The notes below the pieces were generated by a model, which did not search any database, had not been told where the DNA came from, and saw only the letters and a program-made list of their open reading frames with translations. A DNA stretch of 64,000 nucleotides from the NCBI GenBank assembly GCA_039105265.1, contig JAPFFF010000003.1, positions 4,154,001 to 4,218,000 of the forward strand, given 5' to 3'. Shown in pieces: positions 34,625 to 44,131 of the stretch. A program made the position numbers and the translations under genes. Source of the DNA: Tritrichomonas musculus. Lineage: Eukaryota > Parabasalia > Tritrichomonadida > Tritrichomonadidae. Position 1 is the stretch's first letter. Every line of letters starts with the position of its first letter.

Positions 34625-35704
34625 ATGCCTGCTAAGCAAAAAAATAAGAAACCAAAGAAGCTCAAGCCATTTGAAAAATGCCAAGAGTTTATGGATGGAT
34701 ATACAAAATTAGCAAAGGATTATGATGTAGAAACTATACCTTTAATTGAAGAAATGTACAATGAATTAATTGCGAAAGGCAAAGCATGTAGAAAATTGCC
34801 ACAAATCATTCAATTTGCAGAAACAGATGTTCCGGCAACTCAATTACGTCCATTAATTGAATGCTTGCAAGCATTTGATGTTAAACCAAGATTTTTTTCA
34901 TTTCTAAATACTAATTCCGGTGATGAAGGATTTCATGTCCTTGCTACATCTTTAATACCTCCACTTGAAATCCAAGGAATTTCTTACATTAACGAAAATC
35001 TTGGTGTTAGTGGATGTAGAGCATTTGGACGTGCATTAGCAGCTTCACAGTCTTTATGCGTTTTAGAACTTGATTTTAATCATGGCATAGGAGACGAAGG
35101 TGTTCGTGGACTTATCAATCATGGTCACTGCCAAACACTCCTTAGACTTTCATTAAAATATTGTAGTATTGGGGATAAAGGTGTAGATGCTATTGGAAAA
35201 TGGATTGCTTTACCAGAATGCAAAATAGAAGATCTCGATTTAAGCGGAAATGAAATTGGTCCTTTGGGTATTACTGCTTTTGCTAGCAATTTACCAAAAA
35301 ATAAAAGCCTGCAAAAAATTGACTTTAGCAACAATTTATTTGCTAATAACGCTCAAGCACTAGAAGCATTGAAAGATGGTATTGCTGAATGTCCAACATT
35401 AGTTTCTGTTATAATGACAAATAACTTTGAATGTCCAGAAGGCCTAGATGAAAAGTTTTTTGATTTGGTAACAAACAAACCTCTTGGTGATTTCGAATTT
35501 ACTCACAAAATGGATGCCACTGTTTTTCAAAACACAAGAGCTATTGCAATGGCAAATAAGAAGAAAATTGCTAAAGATCAGAAGAAAAAGAAAAGTAAGA
35601 AACCTAAAAATGAAGAAGAAGAGGAGGAAGAAGATGGAGAATCTAAAACAGAAGCCGATATATCAGAAGCAAAGCCTGAAGAAAATAAAGAAGAGGGAGA
35701 ATAA
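34625..35704 (+). CDS. Ribonuclease-inhibitor-type leucine-rich repeat protein with acidic tail
   Basis: 359 residues from the ATG at 34625; the frame opens earlier but without an ATG. Four to six RI-type LRRs (about 28 residues each) lie between 75 and 290. They include LCVLELDFNHGIGDEGVRGL, LLRLSLKYCSIGDKGVDAI, IEDLDLSGNEIGPLGITAF and LQKIDFSNNLFANNAQAL. The C-terminus is a Lys-rich stretch followed by a run of Glu. RanGAP has RI-type LRRs with an acidic tail, and Ran and a karyopherin are in this window, but the RanGAP-specific residues cannot be confirmed and the repeat number is low. A generic LRR adaptor is the safer call. The stop is TAAA. Confidence 0.75.
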   Translation: MPAKQKNKKPKKLKPFEKCQEFMDGYTKLAKDYDVETIPLIEEMYNELIAKGKACRKLPQIIQFAETDVPATQLRPLIECLQAFDVKPRFFSFLNTNSGDEGFHVLATSLIPPLEIQGISYINENLGVSGCRAFGRALAASQSLCVLELDFNHGIGDEGVRGLINHGHCQTLLRLSLKYCSIGDKGVDAIGKWIALPECKIEDLDLSGNEIGPLGITAFASNLPKNKSLQKIDFSNNLFANNAQALEALKDGIAECPTLVSVIMTNNFECPEGLDEKFFDLVTNKPLGDFEFTHKMDATVFQNTRAIAMANKKKIAKDQKKKKSKKPKNEEEEEEEDGESKTEADISEAKPEENKEEGE

Positions 35705-35799
35705 AAAAAATTGATCTTGATTAGTAGTTTTATATTAAAAAATTCATCAAATTTTGATAGTATATAATTTGATCTATTTTTATTAACAAACAAGCATAA

Positions 35800-38454
35800 T
35801 TATGATTGATAAAAAGCTAGTAAAGATTGAAAATCAAATATATCTGAATCTTCTAAAGCGACTGAATCAATATAACCATTATCAAAATCATCAAAATTAT
35901 CATTGTCGTCTTCGAATAAAACAATTTCCTCATCATCACTACCATCATCATCATTAAATTTAATTTTATTATTTTTTTGCTCCATTTGCTTCATTTCGTT
36001 AATCAATTTTCCAATATTTTGTTCTATGTTTTTTTTAATATTATTTTGCTCGCTTAAAATGAAGTCTGGCATTTGATTCATATTCGAAACAACAAATTGA
36101 AAGCAAAGTAAAAAAGCAGCAGGTGACGCATGATATAAACAAATTCGGAAATTTATATCATTGGAAAAAGTAGGAATTGGTGATAAAGTTGCCATTGCAG
36201 CAAAAGAATCTGCAAAATTTATTTCATTTATTTTGGTGAAAGCTTCGAGAAATTGTGGGAGAGCCTCTTGCTCCTTTAAAATGATGAATAAAGTTTGAGA
36301 TAGTTTATTAATAGATTGTGTTAATAGTGGCATATCGTTAGGATCATAATTTTCATTATTAACGAATTTACCGAGAAATATCTGAAGGATTTTTGATATT
36401 GGTTGGGAAATTAACGAAATAGAATTGAAATTTGAATTCATAAGATGAATTGATAAGGCTTTCAAAATATCAGCAATGAAAGGATAAATTGTTAAATCAG
36501 GTGAATCAGCAATCAATGATAATAAAAAATCTGGGATTTGAATTAATAAATCAGAAATAGTTGTATTTGAATAGATATTTGGTCGCTTAGCAAAATCATG
36601 AATTAAATTATACATGACATTAAGCAAATCTTCATAATTGGTTGGTTCAATTTCAGATAACAACTTCAAATTTACTTGCAATGCAACTGTATAAAATTCG
36701 ATTGAATTTCCTTTATTTTTCATCATATTTGATAACCTAATAATTGAAGAACAAATTTTAAATTTGTTATAATTTTCTTCATTAACCAACTGATAATAAA
36801 TTGAAAACAATTCTTGAACAACTTCAATTGAAACCGGCTCTAAAAAAGGTAAAAAGTATCGAAAAATGGTCTTAATTGAATTAAAAATTTGATTTGTCGG
36901 ATATTTTGAGTTCAATTCAACAATCTTTTTGATAAAAAGAGGGAAATTTATAGTAGATTGAATTTTATCAATTATCTCTTCTATTTTAAAAAATGAAATA
37001 AAGTTTGGAATTGAAATTGCGCAAAAATAATGAACAATATTCGGCAGAGCTTCATTAGTCAGACTATTAAGAGAAAAAATAAATAAGTCTAAATTATTTA
37101 TTTTAACATTTGATAAAAAAAGAAAAAATGATGTTATTGTAAAAATCATAAAATTTTGATTTTCTGTATTTTCTGGATTTTTTTGAATCGATGCGCTTAA
37201 GGTTTGAATAATAATATCTGTGAATGATGGATCTAAATGCGGAGCAATTATGGAAGCAAAATGCGTAGAGCCATAAAGCCTTCCATAATCATATTTTTCT
37301 ATACTCTGCTTTAATTCAGAGAGAGAAAAATTAGCAATTTCGTTTATAAAATATTTTTGTTCACAAATTTTCTTCAAAACATTGATTGCACCAGAAATGG
37401 GTGATTCAATAATTTGATAAGTATTATTATGTCTGAAAAGGAGGAAATTGAATAAATCTTCATTAATCTGTTGAATAGATTTTGGATTCAAAACAAAAAA
37501 ATTGAATAAAATTTCTTTTACGAATTCTATAAGTATATTTGAATTATTTGAATTTTGTAAATCAGAAATAAATGTGTCAAATTGAAGAAATTGATTTATA
37601 TAGCGTAAAGAATATAAGATACCTTTATACGACATTTGGTTCCTTTTAATTCGATTAACAATTGAATTAAAAATCATTGATGCCATTTGAGGTTCCAAAA
37701 AATCTCTTTTTGATTCAATTATTCCTGTAGCAAATTTAACAGCATCTTTGTCAATATTTGAATGATTTGATGAAAAATCAATTTCTTGATTTAAAATAGT
37801 AATGATGAGATTAATCCAATTATTTAATGGATGAAGATCTGAATAATTCAATAAATAATGAGCAGTCAATAGCATGTAATGAAGTAAAAATGGTTCAGGT
37901 GTAGATATTCCAAGATTGCAAAGTATGTTAAATAGAGGAATAACGTATTTCGAAGCAAGAGTTTCTTTATTTCCTATTCCAGGGATAGGGAATACATTGC
38001 GTGCATTTGATTTAAAAATAAATCGAATGATTTCAATTCCTACAAAAATTTGTTTGATATCAGAATTAAAGCATGCTGTTATAATTGAGAGCAACATTTG
38101 GATACCTTGCTCTGGATCATGCGATAAGCATTTATCAACAATTCTTGATAGGATTGATTGAAGTTGAATTTGAACTAAAGGTGGCGTTTTATTAATAATC
38201 TCGATAATATTTTGAATTGATAAAAGATTAGCAATTTCTGAATTTGAAAATAAATATTTGAACTGAATTGATGCCGCAATTCGTGTCATTTCGGGAATAT
38301 TTTCTGCTGTCATTATGTTAACTAACATTGATGAATATTCGTTAGGATAACTTATCATATTTGAAAGATATTGTTGTGCTAGTGAAATTTGCTCAGTGGT
38401 GCCTTGATATGAATAATTCAATGCATTAATAATTGATTCAAGCTGGAAATTCAT
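35800..38454 (-). CDS. Karyopherin beta (importin/exportin family, IPO7-like layout)
   Basis: 884 residues, all alpha-helical HEAT-type repeats. The N-terminal 90 residues match the importin-beta N-terminal domain: a helix with LAQQYLSNMISYPNEYSSML, then IPEMTRIAASIQFKYLF, the region that binds Ran-GTP in this family. The C-terminus is highly acidic (SDDEEIVLFEDDNDNFDDF) and ends in a short hydrophobic segment, as in importin-7/8-type carriers of basic cargo. It would carry cargo through nuclear pores under control of Ran, whose gene is at 7816. Assignment to IPO7/8 rather than another karyopherin is tentative. It shares a 99-base divergent spacer with the gene at 38554. Confidence 0.75.
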   Translation of the reverse strand: MNFQLESIINALNYSYQGTTEQISLAQQYLSNMISYPNEYSSMLVNIMTAENIPEMTRIAASIQFKYLFSNSEIANLLSIQNIIEIINKTPPLVQIQLQSILSRIVDKCLSHDPEQGIQMLLSIITACFNSDIKQIFVGIEIIRFIFKSNARNVFPIPGIGNKETLASKYVIPLFNILCNLGISTPEPFLLHYMLLTAHYLLNYSDLHPLNNWINLIITILNQEIDFSSNHSNIDKDAVKFATGIIESKRDFLEPQMASMIFNSIVNRIKRNQMSYKGILYSLRYINQFLQFDTFISDLQNSNNSNILIEFVKEILFNFFVLNPKSIQQINEDLFNFLLFRHNNTYQIIESPISGAINVLKKICEQKYFINEIANFSLSELKQSIEKYDYGRLYGSTHFASIIAPHLDPSFTDIIIQTLSASIQKNPENTENQNFMIFTITSFFLFLSNVKINNLDLFIFSLNSLTNEALPNIVHYFCAISIPNFISFFKIEEIIDKIQSTINFPLFIKKIVELNSKYPTNQIFNSIKTIFRYFLPFLEPVSIEVVQELFSIYYQLVNEENYNKFKICSSIIRLSNMMKNKGNSIEFYTVALQVNLKLLSEIEPTNYEDLLNVMYNLIHDFAKRPNIYSNTTISDLLIQIPDFLLSLIADSPDLTIYPFIADILKALSIHLMNSNFNSISLISQPISKILQIFLGKFVNNENYDPNDMPLLTQSINKLSQTLFIILKEQEALPQFLEAFTKINEINFADSFAAMATLSPIPTFSNDINFRICLYHASPAAFLLCFQFVVSNMNQMPDFILSEQNNIKKNIEQNIGKLINEMKQMEQKNNKIKFNDDDGSDDEEIVLFEDDNDNFDDFDNGYIDSVALEDSDIFDFQSLLAFYQS

Positions 38455-38479
38455 TCAAAAGAGCATAATTTCATCATAG

Positions 38480-38502
38480 ACTTTTTGAAAAAACTTTTTG
38501 AA
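38480..38502. promoter_or_regulatory. Two copies of ACTTTTTGAA in a divergent spacer
   Basis: ACTTTTTGAA occurs at 38480-38489 and again at 38493-38502, 26 and 39 bases upstream of the karyopherin ATG and about 52-74 bases upstream of the ATG at 38554. The same 10-mer, in either orientation, recurs in other upstream regions of this window. It is a candidate promoter element; function is inferred only. Confidence 0.45.
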
Positions 38503-38553
38503 TTATTAAGGTTTTGTTTTACAAAAAGTGTCAATAAGTTTTATTTTTTATTT

Positions 38554-39555
38554 ATGAATAAACCTTTACCAAAAGTAAATCAAGTTTTCAAAGCTATTGG
38601 TAACGAACAATTAGATAGCAATCGTGAGCGTTTTTATCGAAGTTATGCCGAAGCTTCAACCGATGATTATTATTATAAATCATTTCTCGCCAAAAAAAAC
38701 GGTCAAAAGAATTTTTCAACTGTTAAGAAAATTACTAATGTTAAAGATGCCATTCGATATATCGATGATGATACGCCAGCCCTTGGAGCTGTCCGCCTTC
38801 GTCACTCATCAACATCAATACCATTAGTTGATAGTGATATCAATTCCTTTTTACCATTCGATAAAAATGAAATGATGCTCGAACAGCTTTGGAATTACCT
38901 TCTTCGACTTGAAGAATTAAACAGAGAAGATAACCAACATTCTTCAACAATAACAAGCCTCATCCGTTTTATCGTTCACTCTCTTCAATTTAATACAACT
39001 GGTGATGCCAAAGCTAAAGTCGACCCAGCTTCACATCAAAGATTTGCATTTTTCTTAAACGACCAAAAAGGCCAACAGTTTCTTTCCCGTTTTCTCGATA
39101 TAATGGAATCTTCATTTTTGAAGCGATTCTTTTTCACATCTTTCATTGTTTTTAAAGATGTTCAAGTTGATCCTAAATCTCGTTTCGCCGAACAGTTCCT
39201 AAAAAGACTTGTTGAATATCTCGATAAGAATACGCCAAAACCAAAGTGGCTTTTTGCATTTATCAGGCAAGCAATGAATTTTGGTTTTGTTTCAATTGCT
39301 AAAAATGAATTTAAATTAGCCTGCCTTGCTTCACTTATTCTTACAGCCAGAGCTACCAGGGAAACTATGAGTGATTCAGATCGAACTTTACTTAACACAA
39401 CAATGAAAAATACAGCAGAATTAATCGCGAAAGATTTAAACGCTCTTTTGCAAGAAAAATACGATGAGTATTTTATGCGATCTGTATTTGAAAATGTTAT
39501 ATACCTTCAACCAGATTGTGAATTGAGGAATCTTATTTCGGCGACTACAGTTTGA
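38554..39555 (+). CDS. Hypothetical alpha-helical protein
   Basis: 333 residues from the ATG at 38554 (MNKPLPKVNQVFKAIGNEQ). An open extension upstream has no ATG. The first 110 residues are polar and probably disordered. Residues 110-330 form regular amphipathic helices (for example QLWNYLLRLEELNRED, FLSRFLDIMESSFLKRFFFT and AELIAKDLNALLQEKYDEYF). The alternation of a disordered N-terminus with a helical repeat C-terminus, and GQQFLSRFLDIM, faintly recalls the C-terminal domain of the mRNA-decay factor Pat1, but I cannot support that. No catalytic motifs or membrane segments. Confidence 0.7.
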   Translation: MNKPLPKVNQVFKAIGNEQLDSNRERFYRSYAEASTDDYYYKSFLAKKNGQKNFSTVKKITNVKDAIRYIDDDTPALGAVRLRHSSTSIPLVDSDINSFLPFDKNEMMLEQLWNYLLRLEELNREDNQHSSTITSLIRFIVHSLQFNTTGDAKAKVDPASHQRFAFFLNDQKGQQFLSRFLDIMESSFLKRFFFTSFIVFKDVQVDPKSRFAEQFLKRLVEYLDKNTPKPKWLFAFIRQAMNFGFVSIAKNEFKLACLASLILTARATRETMSDSDRTLLNTTMKNTAELIAKDLNALLQEKYDEYFMRSVFENVIYLQPDCELRNLISATTV

Positions 39556-39710
39556 TTTCCTTATTTTTGAAGTTATAAAAATCTGTTTACTTATTCTTTC
39601 ATAATTTTTCATATTATCATTTCATTTTAATATTAAATATAAATTACTATTAATTGCTTTCTTATATTTTTCATATTTTTTTTTTCGGCTATTTTTTTCT
39701 TCAATTCAAT

Positions 39711-42239
39711 ATGACTGAAATTTTTTCAAAGAGATTTAATCGTCCAAATTTCAATATTTTAATGGCTGATTTCTACGAAGAAGAGCAAAAAACAGATATC
39801 AAAACAGATGTTATTCGATTACGCGATCAACTCGATGGAAACGATTCAAATCAAAGAAAAATTGCAGCGAAACGAGTTATTTCTCTAATGCGTCAAGGTG
39901 AAAACGTTCAGCCTTTATTTGCTTCAATGCTCCGTTGTGTTAAAACAAAAGACCTCGAATTAAAAAAGCTCACTTACCTTTATCTTGTTCAGTATTCTAC
40001 TCAAGAGCCTGAACAAGCAATTATGGCCGTCAACACTTTCATTCAAGATAGCCAGGACATGAATCCTTTCATTCGTGCTCTTGCTGTTAGAAACATGTGC
40101 CGTATTCACCTTGAAAATGTTGCAGAAAATATGATTATTCCTCTTCGTCAATGTTTGAAAGACAGTGATCCATATGTCAGAAAGACCGCTGCTTTTGGTG
40201 TTTCAAAATTATATGATATTATTCCAGAAGCTGTCGAAAATGCTTCTCTTTTTACTGATTTGTTATCACTTCTTCATGATGAAAATCCAATGGTTGTATC
40301 AAATACAGCAGCTGCCATTTTTGAAATTAATGAGAAAAGAACATCTCCTATTTTTCAATTAAATTCAGACACTATTGCGCCATTATTAAATGCAATAATA
40401 TCGTGTAATGAATGGTGTCAAATCATCATTCTTGACGCTTTAAGTAAATATACGCCAACATCAGCTGAAGATGCTGCTTACCTTATTGATCGTTTAATTC
40501 CTTTCCTCAAAAATAACAATCCATCAGTTGTTATTGGCGCTTTTCGATGCATTTTCTTATATATGGAACCTTCACAAAAAACGCCTCAAGATCTTTTCCC
40601 ACAAATAATTCCTCCATTTATTACTCTTGTCTCAAACTCAGAAACAGAAGTTCAATATGTTGTTCTTCGCACTTTATCATTATTTGTATTGAAATATCCA
40701 AGAGCAATATCTCGAGAAATCAGAGTTTTCTTCTGCAAATATAACGAGCCTTCGTATGTCAAAATGCAGAAGCTTGATATAATTGTGACAATTACCTCAC
40801 CGATGAATGTTCAATTTGTACTTAACGAGTTGAACGAATACTGTAATAGTGTTGATGTTGCCTTTGTGCAAAAAAGCATTCGCTGCATTGGTCAATTAGC
40901 TTTAAGAATTGCTAGTGCTGCTCCTCGTTGTGTTGATATACTCGTTGAATTGGTATCAAGAAAAGCTGATTATTCTATTGAAGAAGCGATTATTGTTGTT
41001 TGCGATATTTTACGTAAATATCCAGGTAAATTTGAATCAGTTCTTAATTCAGTTTGTAGTCATTTGGATCAAATTAAAGCGCCTCGTGCAAAAGTTGCAG
41101 GAATTTGGATTCTTGGAGAATATTGCCATCTTATTGATAACGTTGATGTAATTCTAGATCCATTTTTGGATAGTTTTCATGATGAACAATCGTTGGTTCA
41201 ACTCCAAATTCTTTCCTCTCTTGTTAAGATATATGTTCATAATCCAGATCAAGCCCGTGATCAACTTCAATTTGTTCTAAACCAAGCAACAAAAGATGGT
41301 AATGTTCCAGATGTTAAAAATAAAGCTTTGATTTATTGGCGTTTATTATCAGCCGATATGGAAGCATCTAAAAATATTCTCATTTTTGATAAAAAAGCAG
41401 TTTTACACTCAGGTGTACAGTTTAAACCAGAAGTCCTCTCAGAACTTATTAAAAATATGGGAATGGTTTCTGGTGTTTTACATGTTGTTCCTTCAGATTT
41501 CGTCAGCCGTATTAAATATGTACCAGAAGATAATAACGGCAACGATCTTGTTGAGCTTGATGATTCACAGCTTCGTCTTTGGCGCCCAATGAAGCTGAAT
41601 GATTCACGATTCATAGATATATTAAGTGATAATGATTCGACTAATCTTTATCTAAGAATAGTTAATAAAAGTTCAAATCCAATTGGTGGATTTGCTCTTG
41701 CAATCAACACAAATGCTCTTGGACTTGGTCTAGTTCAAGGCTCTCAACCTAATTTCCCTCAACAAATTGATTCAGGTGATGTTGCTGAAGTTACAATTCC
41801 ATTGACAGTTGATGATAAATATTTATCAGCTCCAAATGCAAATCAATCATCCCAAAATGTCATTCAAATTGCTCTCAGAACATCAGCTGGTGATGTTTTC
41901 GGTTTAGGTAGAATTCCTGTTGAAATTGCATTGTCAGAGAGTGGAAATATAGGACAAGATGCTTTTCGTAGCGTCTTTGCCCAAGCTTCATCTACATCAT
42001 CAACTACGATTAATGATGCAAATGTTGCAAGTGATGAATTACTTCAGTCAAGAAGAATTTATGTTGTTGGAAAGAATGGCAATAAGAAATACATATCTTT
42101 TGCATTTAACCAAAATTCTGTCTTCGTTGGCGAATTAACGCAAAATGGAAGTCAAATTGTCGTTGTTTTGAAAGCAACTCAACAGCAATATCTGCCTATT
42201 ATTATATCTTGTGCACCTGATCTATTTACGCAGAAATAA
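39711..42239 (+). CDS. Adaptor protein complex beta subunit (beta-adaptin)
   Basis: 842 residues from the ATG at 39711; an open upstream extension lacks an ATG. The trunk (about 1-590) is the adaptin_N solenoid with strong landmarks: DLELKKLTYLYLVQYSTQEP, PFIRALAVRNMCRI, LKDSDPYVRKTAAFGVSKLY and AKVAGIWILGEYCHLID. A shorter hinge leads to an appendage (about 625-842) with beta-sandwich-like sequence (NLYLRIVNKSSNPIGGFALA). Beta-adaptins bind clathrin and cargo in AP-1/AP-2-type coats at the Golgi, endosomes or plasma membrane. Which complex it serves cannot be told here. An AP mu chain is encoded at 48110, though not necessarily of the same complex. TCAATTC just upstream of the ATG resembles an initiator. 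Confidence 0.92.
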   Translation: MTEIFSKRFNRPNFNILMADFYEEEQKTDIKTDVIRLRDQLDGNDSNQRKIAAKRVISLMRQGENVQPLFASMLRCVKTKDLELKKLTYLYLVQYSTQEPEQAIMAVNTFIQDSQDMNPFIRALAVRNMCRIHLENVAENMIIPLRQCLKDSDPYVRKTAAFGVSKLYDIIPEAVENASLFTDLLSLLHDENPMVVSNTAAAIFEINEKRTSPIFQLNSDTIAPLLNAIISCNEWCQIIILDALSKYTPTSAEDAAYLIDRLIPFLKNNNPSVVIGAFRCIFLYMEPSQKTPQDLFPQIIPPFITLVSNSETEVQYVVLRTLSLFVLKYPRAISREIRVFFCKYNEPSYVKMQKLDIIVTITSPMNVQFVLNELNEYCNSVDVAFVQKSIRCIGQLALRIASAAPRCVDILVELVSRKADYSIEEAIIVVCDILRKYPGKFESVLNSVCSHLDQIKAPRAKVAGIWILGEYCHLIDNVDVILDPFLDSFHDEQSLVQLQILSSLVKIYVHNPDQARDQLQFVLNQATKDGNVPDVKNKALIYWRLLSADMEASKNILIFDKKAVLHSGVQFKPEVLSELIKNMGMVSGVLHVVPSDFVSRIKYVPEDNNGNDLVELDDSQLRLWRPMKLNDSRFIDILSDNDSTNLYLRIVNKSSNPIGGFALAINTNALGLGLVQGSQPNFPQQIDSGDVAEVTIPLTVDDKYLSAPNANQSSQNVIQIALRTSAGDVFGLGRIPVEIALSESGNIGQDAFRSVFAQASSTSSTTINDANVASDELLQSRRIYVVGKNGNKKYISFAFNQNSVFVGELTQNGSQIVVVLKATQQQYLPIIISCAPDLFTQK

Positions 42240-42537
42240 TTTTTTATTTCAATAAATATTATTAATTTGAATAACATTTATATATTATAAAACAAATTCT
42301 ACTTAATCCATCTTTTTTGATTAATTTGTTTTTATTAATTTAAAATATTTCTTGATTTGAAAAGATAGTATGATATCAAAATTTGATTGATTTTCAACAA
42401 ACTTTTCCATTGTTTCAAGCATTGATATCAAAATCCATGAATTAGTTGACTAACTAATTTTCTTGTAATTATGATTATTTTAATAAAAGGGTAAATAAAT
42501 TATATATATATTTATGCAAACAAATTTATACATAAGT

Positions 42538-43104
42538 TCATAGGTAACCCTCAACTAATTCTTCGAATATTGATCCATCTGCTGGCTTCATTACTCCTGA
42601 AAATAGCAAAATTAGATCAACAATTGACCAAATACCAAATCCGCCAAGAGAAATCAGCTTTAAAAGGCCTATTGTCGTGTAACCGAGGTAAAATCTATCA
42701 GCTCCAAATCCGCCAAAAAATAATGATAAAGATATTGCAATTAGTAAAGAATAGCCTGAATTTGTTGTGCAATATTGTTGCATTCCAAAAGTCCTTGTTC
42801 CGAGACAAGAAACTTTAGGAAGAACTGTACATGTTCCAGGTTGGGGGCGTGGATTTGGTTTACATTGACTTCGAAAAGAGCATCTTAGGCTTGATTTGGG
42901 AAGTTGCCAGCAATATATGCAAGGAATTACTTTCAAAGTATATCTTTCACCATCGCAAGCAAAACTTGACGGTACGGAGCAATTTGCTGTGATATTATAA
43001 CTTATGTTACAATTACTGCTTTCACATACGAAATGATCAGGCCAATATTCAGAACAATTTCGTGATTTGGTAAATATAATAAGATTGATGAAAAAGCACA
43101 TCAA
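42538..43104 (-). CDS. TM2 domain-containing (TM2D family) membrane protein
   Basis: 188 residues. A short hydrophobic N-terminus may act as a signal peptide. A Cys-rich lumenal or extracellular region (about 17-112) has the paired motifs FACDGERYTLKVIPCIYCW and VSCLGTRTFGMQQYC. The TM2 domain spans about 115-175: SGYSLLIAISLSLFFGGFGA, then DRFYLGYTTIGLLKLISLGG and FGIWSIVDLIL, including the conserved D-R-F motif between two helices. The end reads MKPADGSIFEE, as in animal TM2D1-3. TM2D proteins are single-copy conserved membrane proteins, linked to Notch and phagocytic functions in insects. Their basic role is not settled. Confidence 0.88.
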   Translation of the reverse strand: MMCFFINLIIFTKSRNCSEYWPDHFVCESSNCNISYNITANCSVPSSFACDGERYTLKVIPCIYCWQLPKSSLRCSFRSQCKPNPRPQPGTCTVLPKVSCLGTRTFGMQQYCTTNSGYSLLIAISLSLFFGGFGADRFYLGYTTIGLLKLISLGGFGIWSIVDLILLFSGVMKPADGSIFEELVEGYL

Positions 43105-43201
43105 TCTATGCTAAGTTGATTACACAATCTTTCTTATGAAAAAGTGGAATAGAAAAGAAAATCAGAAATATGAAAGAATAAACATTTATAAAAACTATAT
43201 T

Positions 43202-43561
43202 CTAATACATATCGCCTTGATTGTAGTTGCCACCCTGATATTCTGAACGATAGTTATTCCGATTTCTTTGCTCTTCTTTAGCTCGACTTTCTTCTTCATA
43301 TATAACACGAAGAAGTTGTGCATATCTTTCTTTGGAATCTTCGAGTTCTTTTATTTTCTCTTTACATTCAGATATCTGTTGTTCAAGCTCTCGTTTTCTT
43401 TGTTCTTGTAGTTCAACATCTGGTTTTTCTGGTGGAAGCGGCGTTCCATATCGAACCAAATTGTCTCTGTGGGCCATGATACCCTCTAACATAAATTTGA
43501 AGTCGATGTCATTCATTACTGGTTGTTCAATGCGATAAATCGTTGGCTTTTTGCTCTTCAT
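43202..43561 (-). CDS. Small hypothetical coiled-coil protein
   Basis: 119 residues. The first 45 residues are mixed (YRIEQPVMNDIDFKFMLEGI). Residues 48-100 form a highly charged coiled coil (ELEQQISECKEKIKELEDSK). The tail is Asn/Gly/Tyr-rich (NNYRSEYQGGNYNQGDMY). No recognised family. It is divergently oriented to the gene at 43633 with 71 bases between the ATGs. Confidence 0.6.
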   Translation of the reverse strand: MKSKKPTIYRIEQPVMNDIDFKFMLEGIMAHRDNLVRYGTPLPPEKPDVELQEQRKRELEQQISECKEKIKELEDSKERYAQLLRVIYEEESRAKEEQRNRNNYRSEYQGGNYNQGDMY

Positions 43562-43632
43562 TTTTTGTTTTTATCAAAAGAAAAAGTTCTTTCAAATTTA
43601 AAATTTTATTTATTTGAGTTAAAAAACAAAAA

Positions 43633-43989
43633 ATGCAGATGAATCCTGATGAGCCCGAGACATTTTTTAAAATGTACTATGTCTTTGAAGAGCAAGCAGA
43701 AGCTCTCAGAAAAAATCTAATTAAAGATGTTGAAAACGAATCAGTCGATACATTAGCTTTTTTTGACGAAGTTACGAAAAGGCAAAACAAACTAACTCAA
43801 AAGCAAGAAGCATTGCATGATACAGTTGTGGATATTGAAAATAAATGGAAAGATTCACAAGTGAATGCAGATTCACATTCACAATATAAATCAGCTGTTC
43901 AATTTTTCGAGCAAAATGAAGGTACGGTTCAAGAGATGACTCAAGAAATGCAAAATCTTGCAGAATACATAGCAGAAATCAAAAAATAG
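43633..43989 (+). CDS. Small hypothetical coiled-coil protein
   Basis: 118 residues beginning MQMNPDEPETFFKMYY; the second ATG (43639) is an equally possible start. The protein is almost wholly helical and acidic with heptad spacing (EEQAEALRKNLIKDVENE, then VQEMTQEMQNLAEYIAEIKK). Its length and pattern suggest a subunit or tether in a multi-protein complex, but no family is recognised. A 15-base T tract begins about 45 bases after the stop. Confidence 0.6.
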   Translation: MQMNPDEPETFFKMYYVFEEQAEALRKNLIKDVENESVDTLAFFDEVTKRQNKLTQKQEALHDTVVDIENKWKDSQVNADSHSQYKSAVQFFEQNEGTVQEMTQEMQNLAEYIAEIKK

Positions 43990-44131
43990 ATGAAGAATAT
44001 TTATTGTTTGAATTGAATTTTCACAATGCGAACGATTTTTTTTTTTTTTATTTAGTATAATGAAAAAAAATAAAATGTATATATTAAAAACATATATTTT
44101 AATATTCATACAGTAACACGCTCAATTTTTT

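Noticed and set aside
38485-38553. Upstream TTG extension of the hypothetical gene
   Set aside because: Trichomonads use ATG; the extension covers the shared divergent spacer with the repeated 10-mer.
39654-39710. Phe-rich N-terminal extension of beta-adaptin
   Set aside because: No ATG; beta-adaptins lack a hydrophobic leader, and an ATG follows at 39711.
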